Part shown: positions 1-10,549 of the stretch, one piece after another | Numbering within the stretch: the first letter of the stretch is position 1 | How the letters are laid out: each line of letters begins with the position of its first letter | Source: Anadara kagoshimensis | Taxonomy: Eukaryota > Mollusca > Bivalvia > Arcoida > Arcidae | Assembly (NCBI GenBank): GCA_021292105.1 | Contig: CM037861.1 | Span: 61,781,566 to 61,845,565 of the forward strand | Reading direction: 5' to 3' | DNA length: 64,000 bases | The notes under the pieces: model-generated | The model's input: only the letters and a program-made list of their open reading frames with translations | The model's database searches: none | What the model was told of the DNA's origin: nothing | Made by a program: the position numbers and the translations under genes

Positions 1-1315
1 TTTCTGAAGGCAAAGTGATCAAATAACTTATTTTTGTACATATTTTAAAAGTCAGAATATCGTTTTCTTATATAGTTTCTATCTTGCAAGTAGTTCATCA
101 TTTTGCTTATAAAGTTTTTGTCATGTAAGCAGTTAACGGTCATAAGGTGGTGTATAGGAAACATTCAAGACATGTAAACTATTTTACTTTATCCTTTATA
201 ATATTTAATGTGAGCTTGAATTTTTAAGCTAATAATGAATCGTCCTTTCTTTGTTTTGGTGGTTTTTTGCTTTTTTCTGAGACTGGTTATTTTCTCTGCT
301 GTTTTCTCATAATTTATAAAACCCTTCCTTGTCTTTATCGCCGTTCGTCATGAAAGTGTAAATTGATATCTTTTCTGTGATATATCGTTTCCGTTGCTTT
401 TTACAGGTTGTTTTGGTGCTTTTTCTTTTATGAAGATTTTTGTTGTTTTATGATTTATTTGCTTGAATGTAAAATAATATTAAATTTTTCAGTTATTCAT
501 TAAAATTGCAATCTGGTACCCATAGTTAATGACGTCATTTGGTTGTTAAAACATATGTGATCTTATATTCAACTATCCGAGTTTTATAAATAATGCACAC
601 AATATAACATTATTGTTTTAACAATATTTAACTCGTAAAAAAGCATTATATAAAATTTATTTAACTTTTAAAAAACTTTAAAATTCAATTTTACAAAAAC
701 GCTCAAGAAAATAATCTATGTATATGTCGTATCTGTACATCATCTGTATCATCTTAGTAATTGTGAAAGCTTGCACTGAACACTCTACGAAACTGTCATT
801 GAAAATAAATATGATGACATGTGAGACAAGTCTTTGTTCATGATAATGGATGATACGTTTGAAATGATTTAAAATGTAAAAGCATAATCACACTAGAGTT
901 TTAATATTTCATGGAATTCTTTACAGTATCATTTTTCAAAATGCTTTCTATGGTTTAAAACGATATTTAAGTTGCATTTTGCTGATCATTAATCATTATG
1001 GCAGAACATTTATTTATGTGATTTATTTTTTTTTATAGCTTTATTTTGAAAAATGTTACAATAATATTTAGATTTAAGATTTTAATCTCCTGTTAAAGCA
1101 AAGATTCATTGTTGCATACACATGTATATATTGTACAGTTATAATTTTTCCCGAACACGATTTTAAATCGTTCAGTAAATTAAATGTAAAAATGGATAAA
1201 TAATGAGCTTTTACTTTACATTCATCATAAATATAAAGGTAACGTATTCATAGTCCGTTCGGCTGGATATGGGGTCAAACCTACAGAAAATGTCAACAAT
1301 TACTTTAAATATTTT
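1..1315. other. AT-rich stretch, no gene seen
   Basis: The stretch is AT-rich with only short open frames. I see no splice-bounded exon, no protein similarity and no repeat family shared with the rest of the window. Confidence 0.5.
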
Positions 1316-1319
1316 TTAG

Positions 1320-1322
1320 TCA

Positions 1323-1394
<72 letters not shown>
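1320..1394. repeat. Compound microsatellite (TA)n(TG)n
   Basis: An uninterrupted TA run passes directly into a TG run. It produces spurious histidine-threonine and tyrosine-isoleucine open frames on the opposite strand. Confidence 0.95.
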
Positions 1395-1396
<2 letters not shown>

Positions 1397-1404
1397 AGTC
1401 ATCA

Positions 1405-1556
1405 ACACAAACATACCGGTCGAGTTTAAGATGACAATTTCAAAAGAAAAACAAAGTAAAAACTTTGAAAACTGACATATGAACTTGCACACGTGGAATT
1501 CCACCAAGGATGTAAGACTGTGTGTTACAGAAGGGTAAGCACCTCCTGTATAGCTA
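1405..1556 (-). repeat. Retroelement 3'-end repeat, family A (diverged)
   Basis: This is a diverged copy of the dispersed family A. Its landmarks are the AAAGTAAAAACTTTG core, a CACGTG-type stretch with TTCCACCA, and GAAGGGTAAGCACCTCCTG. Family A is interpreted as the 3' untranslated end of a retroelement, because at two other sites it follows a reverse-transcriptase-associated C-terminal reading frame. Confidence 0.7.
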
Positions 1557-1914
1557 TACGGAAAACTAAAAATTCAGAATGTTATAAACAAAGAATTGAT
1601 TGATTGAAAGGTGTTTACGTTCCAGTCAAGAGGAAGAATCAAAGGTACGTCAGATATATATCCAAGATAAAAATACGCCTTACTTATTACGATTTAATTC
1701 AGACCGCTAGTTACTCTTGACTTTTTGGAGCCATTGGTCCGTTTTTAGTAATAATGTTCTACATTTGATTCAAATGAAACCTTGATTTTAATGAAATCGA
1801 TTCACATGATACCTTTGTATCCAAAACTACCATGGAAAAATATGGCTTCCCACAGTTTCATTTACCTATCATTCTCAATTTTGATTTGATTTCACATTTG
1901 GGAATGAACCCGGT

Positions 1915-2040
1915 TAGAAAGGAGGTGCTTACTGTTCCTAGAGCATCATTCCTCTAATGTTTGTTTATATGTTTAACTTAATGTGTCATTTTCAAAGTTT
2001 TACGTTGTTTTAGGGATTGTGATTTGGGGTTTGTATATAA
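1915..2040 (+). repeat. Retroelement 3'-end repeat, family A (opposite orientation)
   Basis: This is the family A landmark set read in the sense direction: GGAGGTGCTTAC, then TTCAAAGTTTTAC, then GATTGTGATTTGG and a GTTTGTAT end. It is diverged and partial. Confidence 0.6.
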
Positions 2041-2054
2041 AAAACCCTTGAAGA

Positions 2055-2150
2055 AATTTTGGTTTCACAATTTTGATCCAAGAACCACTGATGAGGAATT
2101 GTATTGCAAAACGTCTAGGGCTGTGATATTAACATTGGTTTAATTGGTTA
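2055..2150 (+). repeat. Short interspersed repeat, family B
   Basis: One of seven copies of a repeat of about 95 bp. It runs from TTGGTTTCACAATTTTG through CACTGATGAGGAATTGTAT to a TTAACATTGGT-type end. Confidence 0.65.
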
Positions 2151-2737
2151 ATATGTTATTTGTGTGTTTGTGCTTGAATTATAACATTTTACGCCTTTCC
2201 ATCCTCGAATATTTCAATTTACCGCTTCAATCAATTGAAATCACGGATTTCTTCACAATATTTTACATAACTATTCCAGTAATGTGTTTTGAGCTTGGAG
2301 GTATTTCAGTGTTTTTCAGGCATATCTGACTCGAAAATAATTTCAATTATTCATTTTAATTCGTATTATGTTGAAAATCGATGTGATTCTAGGAAAAGTT
2401 TCCGTTATGTGATATAAATCAAGATCTTGTAAAGTAAATTAATTAACTTTCATTTTAATGCTCGACAAATCAATACCGTACATGTGTTTTTATAAAGATT
2501 TAAAAAAATATTTTTCCGTTTCATTTATCTGATTTCTATAAATTTTATTTCTAATTACACTATCAGCAACACAAATTTGATGTAATAGATGTACATGTAC
2601 TAGATAGGTGCAAACGAAACATAAGTGTCGTGTGACAAACAATTTAATTTAGCCCTGCATAAATGAAATATAACTTTTGATTAATTTGAAAATAAACACG
2701 TTTTAATATTGAACCCCATTTTTCTCTCTTACAGCGA

Positions 2738-3169
2738 AGAACATTATTTGGCTCCAGTATCAGTTTAATGTTTTTGACAGCTACTGTATTAAATATTTGG
2801 TACGTATCAATTTATAAAAATATGCCTGTACTTACACAGCATTTCACACGCCACAAAACTGACAAAAAGACAAAAACCCTCGCAAACAACGAAATGATTT
2901 TGGTTCCGTTATGTAACCACTTGAGCCCTAAATATACGTTTTATTATATTGTGTTAATGGCTAAAATCCTGATTTTAGCATGGCTAACGCTCGTAATGGT
3001 TAGTTTTCTTTACATTCTTTACACGGTATTGACTATAAAGTATAAAAGTCTAATCTTTATATTTTGCCTTTTTACTAGTTTTGTTGTAGTAAGTTTAATT
3101 CTTAAGAAAATGACAAACGCTGCCGTATACGAGGTGCAAGTCCGGTCACTGAAACAGCCAGATGTTTGA
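2738..3169 (+). CDS. Terminal exon of an unrecognised multi-pass membrane protein
   Basis: A strong acceptor (TTTTTCTCTCTTACAG) opens a reading frame from about 2738 that stays open to the TGA at 3167-3169, about 143 codons. The frame begins RRTLFGSSISLMFL. It then contains a hydrophobic segment near the start, a polar loop rich in Lys and Thr (HKTDKKTKT), and two closely spaced strongly hydrophobic stretches (around YYIVLMAKILILAWL and LIFIFCLFTSFVVV), and ends in a polar tail. An AATAAA lies 16 bases after the stop. The polypyrimidine tract, open frame, membrane pattern and poly(A) signal together suggest a real last exon of a membrane protein. I do not recognise the family, and I could not find the upstream exons in the first 2.7 kb. 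It could also be a fragment left by duplication. Confidence 0.45.
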   Translation, partial: RTLFGSSISLMFLTATVLNIWYVSIYKNMPVLTQHFTRHKTDKKTKTLANNEMILVPLCNHLSPKYTFYYIVLMAKILILAWLTLVMVSFLYILYTVLTIKYKSLIFIFCLFTSFVVVSLILKKMTNAAVYEVQVRSLKQPDV

Positions 3170-3184
3170 CGTGATATGTACAGT

Positions 3185-3190
3185 AATAAA
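3185..3190 (+). promoter_or_regulatory. Candidate polyadenylation signal AATAAA
   Basis: This canonical hexamer lies 16 bases downstream of the membrane-protein exon's stop codon. Confidence 0.4.
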
Positions 3191-3199
3191 CAGTCACTT

Positions 3200-5150
3200 G
3201 ATCAATGGTATTCATAGCTTATATAGCATGCAATATTTCATGGAACACAATCATTGCAAAGTTAATATTAAGAATTGACAAGCGCTTTTTAAAAAACTGT
3301 AAACTGTTGTGTTAGCCATTTAAATCCCTCAGTTATATCACAATGTCTTGAAATTAACTTTTCTCACCTTTTTTATAGAGTTCGCATGAAATAAAAGAAA
3401 TATTAAGTTGGTTTTTTTAGAGAACATTTTGATTTAGTATCTTTAAATAACATTGATTTTTCTTCCCTTGAAGATGGTAATATTTTTAATGACAAAATGT
3501 GCAATAAATTTATCAGCCAGTCTCATTTTATATTACTTTTGATATTTTGTGTATTGTAAGTGAGTATTCAAACGAATAAAAGGTATTAAAGATAATACAT
3601 AAAGATATGACATCATTTCTTAATGCATTGTCTTCAATTAAGATGTCCTTAAAACTGGCAAAGTTATGACACTCGTAGTAATTTATATAATATCACATGT
3701 TTGTTATGCAAATAGTAAAATACTTGATGTCAAGTCATAATACGATAAAGAGAATCCTTAACAAAAACATTCAAGACATGTACATTGTAATTGATATTTG
3801 AAAAGATTGATTTCGGTCATATTAATTGTTAATTAATATGAAAATTAATTTGTTTATTATTAATCAAAATAAAGTTAATTTCGATTTAACTCATGACAGG
3901 TGCACCTGGCTAAAAAGTAGATGCTTATCCTTCTAAGTGTATGCCACGTGTTGAACTTGTAAAGATTAAACAATGTTTACTTGACTTTAAGAACTTTGAG
4001 TTGTAGAAATGTTATCGTCACATAATACTGTCCACAGGGACTATGATACCAACTACTTCTGCTGAGCAATGAAAGTCAAGAAAAACGTAGATGTTTTGAC
4101 ATCAATGAATGTTTTATATTGCAGTTATTTATTTCACAACCAAATATCATTTAAATTGTTGTTTTAGAAAGTTTTCGCTAAAAGAACAGCTTATCCATAT
4201 TTTCTTTAGAAATTAGGTCTCAGAAAAGCTCGAATACGCCAAAAATCAAAAAATGAGGAAATTCTTTTCAATCGTCTCCGTTCTTCAATAAAAAGTAACT
4301 TTTCAAATAAACTTGATTTTCATATTATTTGCAAAATAATTAGCTTAAGAAGCGACTTATCTTAAAACCCCTATTAAATCTGCTATACCTTTTTGGTTCT
4401 ATTCGATTTTGTCGTTTCTGAGGAAAACAAGTTACGTATATTGAATAGTTTTACATCTATATTCTGTATAAGAAGTGGACACAACATCGGTCAAAATTAA
4501 ATCTGGAACGGTAACATATTTTTCAATTTATAGTAACTGCCAATAATAATCTGCACCAATAAAGTATCTATCTGAAAAAAAAAATTGTACAGCAGTTGGA
4601 ACAGTAAATATGAAATATCACGCAAAGCTTCAGATATTTGTCATACAAAAAGTGCAGCTAGCGATAGCCAGTTGACCTGAAAAAATAGCTGTGAAGAAAA
4701 CACTTACAGAATTGCTCTTATGTGAAATTCAATAAGCCAATAGGTCTGTAATTAAGATGTATTATGTTTCCTTTGTGAGCGTCTTTCCATCTATTTGAAA
4801 ATTCGATAAATTTTAATTAACGTTAATGTGATGGATGGCACGGATCAGTCATTTAGCCCATCGAGAACAATAACATAATTTAGAAACTTTCAATAATTAA
4901 ATACCTAAGTAGACTTATTAACTTGAGCATTTCCCTTACTTGAATTGTCTAATGACATGCATTATTATTTTCTGTATCGTATGTTTGTCTGATTTGAAAA
5001 AAAGTTAAATGTCCTTATGTTTCAAGGTTGTATCTTGAACCGTAATAAATTCCTAGACAAATTATACACTTTCTATCAAGTATTGCTTCTCGTTCTTTGA
5101 AATTACAATTTATCTTTTATTGCGGATTTGTTCTGAGACTTTCATTCAAA
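3200..5150. other. AT-rich stretch, nothing recognised
   Basis: No exon, RNA gene or shared repeat family is seen. Further AATAAA motifs occur, for example near 3575, but none can be tied to a gene. Confidence 0.45.
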
Positions 5151-5250
5151 TTAGGTTGGGTTTAAGCATCTATTGGTGAGGAATTGTATTCCAAAACCGC
5201 TGTCTACGGCTCATGTACATTATGAAATTAAAACTGGTATAATATGTATC
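5150..5250 (+). repeat. Short interspersed repeat, family B
   Basis: The copy carries GGTGAGGAATTGTATTCC and AAAACTGGTATAATATG, the two conserved ends of family B. Confidence 0.65.
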
Positions 5251-5420
5251 AAATGAAAAACATACTTATCCATGTCCACTTTACAACCTAGAAGCAAAGT
5301 AAAAACTTTGGAATTGACAAGGCAGGTTTAACACGTGAACTTCCACCAGGGAAGTGAGGCCGGGTACTCCGGAAGGGTAAGCACCTCCTGTTTATCTAGC
5401 TACATCCGCCACGTGTGTAA
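5250..5420 (-). repeat. Retroelement 3' untranslated region, family A
   Basis: This well-preserved family A copy abuts, on the same (minus) strand, the C-terminal reading frame at 5421-5789. It reads from GGAGGTGCTTACCCTTCCGG to the GTTTTTCATTTGATA end. This adjacency is the main reason to call family A a retroelement 3' end. Confidence 0.7.
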
Positions 5421-5789
5421 TTAAATTCTGTGAAAAGAACATGGAACTAGCTTTGGGACGTCAAATATATCTAGGGCAATCCTGGACACAGATACATTAA
5501 ACTTATCACCAAAACTATGATGACTTCTATAAAACGTTTTGAGACTGATAAACCTAGGTTTGCATTTTCCCTGAGTCAACAATTTATTTGCAAGCAGTCT
5601 GGTTTGTTGTACAAAGTCCCTGTAGTGGGAACAAGCTCTACCATAGCGTATTACTTGGAAAACAAATACATGATAAGCAGATGTATAATTTAAGATATTA
5701 TGTATAGCTTGTATATTTCTTCGAAGAACGTCATTAAAATCGCTGTATGTATTATATTTAATAGGTAGGAGACACGTAAATTTAGTCAT
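5421..5789 (-). pseudogene. C-terminal fragment of a retroelement reverse-transcriptase protein
   Basis: The 122-codon frame contains the pattern FVFQVIRYGRACSHYRDF, then LLANKLLTQG, then a FYRSHH..FGDKFNVSVSRI block. From recall, this matches the extreme C-terminus of a multi-copy mollusc reverse-transcriptase protein family, in which a QLIRYARAC motif is followed by a LL..L..QG motif and a K.Y.VSV motif. The upstream polymerase part is missing: the frame meets stops at about 5800, with a possible degraded continuation to 6047. It is followed directly by the family A 3' region. It is a 5'-truncated dead copy; the exact retroelement clade is uncertain. Confidence 0.55.
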
Positions 5790-5799
5790 TATGATTTAT

Positions 5800-7210
5800 G
5801 ACATTTTTGACATTTTTAGAGATATTCTATAGACCTCAAAATCTTGTTGTATGTAATCGAATAAAAAAGTCAGAAGCTGAATACCACAAAACCTATAATA
5901 CCGTGGTGATAATTCACGTATAATATTATGTTTAATATGTGTTATATTAAACTCACAAATTGTGTGAAAAGTACAATCAAAACGAAACGAAGCGAATAAC
6001 ATATAAAAATAGGGTTTCAGTTTCATAACCCTGAGATTTGCCTTCACTTAACTAGGACATTTTTGGACAATATTTTATGTATTTTAACACAATTGGACTC
6101 TAGATGTGTTAGCTTAAAGTGATATTCAAAACAACACCTAAAATGTATGAAATTTGCAAGATGTAAGCTGAGGAAATTTTAGTTAGGAATGATTATGAAA
6201 TAAACCTGGCCATACAATTGTCTTTGTCGGAAATAAAGTTGACAATCCACAGTGGTTAATGTAAGGAACATTTATTATATTGTTTAACCTGAACCTATTT
6301 TAAATGAAAGTATTAAAAATGCGCCATAAAATACAAATTGTAATATCAAAGGACGAAAAGCAATATGTGATAGAAAACGTATAATTTGTATAAATTGCCA
6401 GCAATTTATTACTGCTCAGGATACAGCCTTAAAACATTAGAACATTAACACAGAATATATTAAAGGGCAGTCGAGTACAATACAAACAGTCATTTACCTA
6501 TAAACTATATGAGTTAGTTTAGTTGTGGACTCTGTAATTTGAACTTGTTTATTGCGAATAGTAATGTAATATTTTTCTTGCAACTACAATTCTATGTGTT
6601 TGTAACCCCATGAACTGTACGAAGCACATCTAGTGTTAAATTATATGGTTTTATAACCGATAGAAACAAGACTCAGGTGTCGTTTAACGTAATTCAATCC
6701 TCAAACATATGATTAGTTCTAAAATCAATACCATTTTTGCTGCACAGAGCTCACAAAACTCTCAAGATAATGCCATATTCTTAGTTTATCCCAACAGAGG
6801 TTAACGGCTTAGTGATAAATAATTGTCTTAATTTTCTTTATTACCAATTTCTCACCTTAGTGACTCTTTAACCCTTAAATTTTAATTTGCTGTTTGTAAA
6901 TTAAATCATTTAAATAATAAACTAAATAACTTTAATCACAAACGTATTATTGCAACTAAGACATAATCCAAAGTTGAATCATATATTTTTTTTCAATTTC
7001 GTGAAATTTCACTCGCAAACAATTTAGTTCATTACGAAATTCTATCAGAACGAATATACAATACTGCAGTTGAGTAAAACATGATAAGAATGAGAGCGAC
7101 CCAGAACGCATGGACAATATATTTTGAGAGTGCAATTTGACAATTTAAAAACATATACCATCGCATGATTCAAACGCTGGTTTACGGGTCACAACGTCTC
7201 CCATTACATA
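5800..7210. other. AT-rich stretch, nothing firm
   Basis: A weak minus-strand frame at 5796-6047 may be upstream retroelement sequence, but I cannot align it to a named domain. The rest shows no gene or shared repeat. Confidence 0.4.
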
Positions 7211-7214
7211 GGTA

Positions 7215-7300
7215 AAACATTTTGGTTTCACTGTTTTGTTCCAAGCACTACTGATGAGACGGCTGCCTGGTGCTGTAAATATAAAACTGGTATAATATGT
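7215..7300 (+). repeat. Short interspersed repeat, family B (internally deleted)
   Basis: It has TTGGTTTCAC, CACTACTGATGAG, GCTGTAAAT and AAAACTGGTATAATATG in order. The middle GGAATTGTATTCC part is lost. Confidence 0.6.
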
Positions 7301-7856
7301 AATTTAAACCACTGAACTGGTATCTCTGCTGGTGGCTGGTGCCCCTAGGATGAATTCCTCAGGATATCACAAACTCACTAGGCAATATTGTGTATTATTG
7401 TCAGAAATACCCTATTGTCTAAAATTGCTGCTAGCTAATTAAAACTAGTATAATATGTAGTTCAAATCTTAATCAGTCACGAGAATAAGAAGTTCATTAG
7501 TTCAGTTGCCGAACATCTGATTTCTTCTTTGGATTCTCAGGTTTCATTTATCATCCTACAACTGAGCACTTTTGACACAACTGAAAGAACCATCACAACA
7601 TTACAGCATTCCACTACACCACTCAATGATAGAAACGTAATAAGTAGTACTTCAATACCTTTATTTGCTAATAGTAAAATATTTCTAATGTTTGTTTTTG
7701 ATGTCTAATACAGCTTGACATTAAAAAAAGTTAATTTAAGAACATGTACTTAGTAAAAATCAACGCAAGTATGACAAAACATAATACAAACGAATGATAG
7801 AAACACCTAAACAAGATAAAAAACTGCACATCTTTATCTGCACCATCGCAAAAGAT

Positions 7857-8112
7857 GTTGGTGGTGTTGTTGAATGGTGCTTAACGTCGCATCAGCAATT
7901 TTGCAGCACGATAACTACGTTTTTACTCTCTATAGATTAATCTAGAACAAGTTCTTGTATGCATGTGGAGCGCAAATGAGTTTTATGGTTTGCCTTGTAC
8001 CACGCGCACTCAGGGCGACTTTAAGGTGCTAGCTCACTGGGTCAGTATGCCGCACACAAGCGTACCACTCCCCCAGTCACAATATCCTGATACCGAGTGA
8101 ACCAGTATCCTT
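7857..8112 (-). repeat. tRNA-type SINE body (SINE-2 family), head missing
   Basis: Reverse complement of the SINE complete at 54973-55380. Shared landmarks are the GTTGTTGAATG tail side, CTTAACGTCGCATCAGCAATTT, CAGGGCGACTTTAAGGTGCTAGCTCA and AACCAGTATCC. The tRNA-like head is not retained. Confidence 0.75.
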
Positions 8113-8119
8113 CGCAAAA

Positions 8120-9570
8120 GAGCTGTATCGGTACACAAAATAAATCAATAAATGGTTGGTGTTTAGTTTCCTATATTTTAAATAAACATGCTTCGAAGAT
8201 CGAAGATTTTAATAGATCGAATTCGATACCTCGAGTTTGTTATGTTTGACAACAACAAAATTGTCCTGAGGCTGGAGGTTGTAACAATGATTCAAACCAT
8301 TTTAATTTATTAGCATGGAGTATAGTATTACAATCACGTATTGTTAAAGTTTGTTACACAATCGCTGTAACGCGCTTGGAAAATACTTTTGTGAAAAGGA
8401 GATAAGAGATTTATATAACATTGCGGTAACAATAGAGTCAAAAAAGTAAAAAGTGTTGCCTTGAGCGACAACAATAGATAACCTTATCTAACCTGAAGTA
8501 CATGACAACCCAAAACAACACTATATCAGATATCAATATAAGCAAGATCTTCTGAACTTTACCCAGACTAATTAAATTTATTGGTATGTAATATGCCTAA
8601 TGAAAAATAATAAATAACAAAATCTGTTTCTCCGTGTTCTGAACGTTTTTGCAATACAATGAAGTTAAGTAATTGTGTTCGTGTGTCACAGTCACAATTC
8701 TCTCGCTTATATATAGGACGCCATTTCTTGGATGAATGAGGAAAAACTGACCATTCAGGAAAAACAGAACCCTTACTAACCTGAACATCTGTCGTAACTG
8801 AACTGCCTGCTAAGGAACCTGTAAAAGCAGAATCATTAGTAAACAAAGAAAATAAATTTTTTTTTTTCAAGCGAATCCACAAACTTTTATCACTAGGGTC
8901 TGTCCTATTAACAATCAAAGTAATCAAAGTAATTTGAAATCTCTGTAATCTAATACCCAGATCTTTTCGGCCCATGGAATCAGCATTTGAGCTATAAAAA
9001 ATCATACTTCTATGCAGTATTATAATAATTATTTTTATTTGTTGCTTGACTCTCATTGGTTTTCTTTATCAAAACAAATCAATTGAATGTAAGCGAGTTA
9101 TCAAGATTGGAATTGTCATCTGGATAGAAATAACTTCTTGTGTTAAATAAAGGCGCGTCAAAATGTCACTGAAAATAAAAACGCGTACATGTTCAAATCT
9201 TTGTTTAAGTCTTAATAGCTAACGTAAGGTGGCCCAGTTTGCCATATTGTCTTTTCGACAATTGTTATTTAGCCTTTGAATGCTTTTTTTTTTTTTATTT
9301 CAACAAGTGTTATATATATTTTTGTATGTTTTTGTCCTAAGTTTCTCTTCATCATTTAAGTCTTTATAACTCTCGTTATATATAAATCTGACAATAAAGT
9401 GTGTCAATTTAGGCAAATATCTTCAATTGTCAGAAATATACTATTGTCTAAATTAACTGGTAGTTAAAATTTTAAATTCCTCAAAAACAAATCTAAGGTA
9501 TACTTCCTTATGCAAAATATTCCCTTAGCTAAACTTGGTGAAATATATTTTGGGTATCTTTTCAACGTCT
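8120..9570. other. No recognised gene
   Basis: A 162-codon minus-strand frame (8568-9056) is present, but it shows no motif I recognise and no flanking splice or poly(A) signals. Its composition is that of AT-rich background. I leave it uncalled. Confidence 0.4.
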
Positions 9571-9574
9571 CTAA

Positions 9575-9680
9575 ATAAAGTTTGGTTTCACAATTTTGGA
9601 CTTAACACTACTGTTAGGGAATTGTATTCCGAAAAGGCGCTGTAATGCTGTAAAATTAAAACTAGTAAAATATATAAATA
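9575..9680 (+). repeat. Short interspersed repeat, family B
   Basis: It shows TTGGTTTCACAATTTTGG, GGGAATTGTATTCCGAAA and TGTAAAATTAAAACTAGT. Confidence 0.7.
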
Positions 9681-9884
9681 AATCTAAAAGTAATAGGCAT
9701 TTCAACTTTGGTTTTGATTCATATAACATTTTTCAGAGTTTGACTTCTTAATTAATTCCTTTTCTACTGTTTATTCAATGTTATGGAGGTAACAATTACC
9801 CCTGTAAAATAATCCTATGAGATATTTCTGTTTAATGTATTACGTTTGCCAGCACTATAACTCACGCCGAAAGTATTTCATTTT

Positions 9885-9980
9885 GTTTAAATTATATATT
9901 ATACCAGTTTTAATTTTACAGCACCAGACGACCGATTCAAAAATACAATTCCTTCTCAGTAATGCTTGAACCAAAATATA
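9885..9980 (-). repeat. Short interspersed repeat, family B (inverted)
   Basis: Read in reverse, TTACAGCACCAGACGACCG and ATACAATTCCTTCTCAGTA match the family B body. It lies about 200 bp from the direct copy at 9575, making a small inverted pair. Confidence 0.7.
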
Positions 9981-10549
9981 TAACTACTTTCCCACTTAGT
10001 TATCCTTATCGGGTCGTGTATTTCAGTTGGTCCTTTTGAAAGTTCTGTTTTTCAGAGCATTTTTTTTCTTTTACTTGGCGGCTTTTGCCAGTAATTATAT
10101 GGACCCAAGATGTTGTGGATTACTTTAAAGATATGCCAAATGAAAAACCAAAACGTTGAAATTTCAAAATCAAACCGTTATACTTATAACGAAAATATGT
10201 CAGCCATGATAGACTTACTTGTTAAGAGCTTTGACAATTCTATACTAGGTATCAAACACATCAAATCAGAATATTGCATTTTCATTCTCATTGACAATTT
10301 GCATTTATCAATTGATAAGTTAAGCGTTATCGTCTGCAATCAACTTTTTGTTAAGGACATTAATGATTTCATAAGATTATAACATTTTATTTTTGATAAT
10401 TAAATACACATTTGGTAAAATCTTTACGATATGGATCTATTTTTGTTTTTGATTGTTTATTTGGATTTTGTCATTATTTTACCATTTAACTGTATTATTT
10501 TGGTATTATGTTTTTATTTATTATCACTCGCCTTGTTTACCCTCTTGCT

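Noticed and set aside
1316..1507. Small protein with His-Thr and Tyr-Ile runs
   Set aside because: Translation of the (TG)n(TA)n microsatellite.
8568..9056. 162-residue minus-strand frame
   Set aside because: No motif, no splice or poly(A) context and background composition; length alone is not enough in AT-rich DNA.
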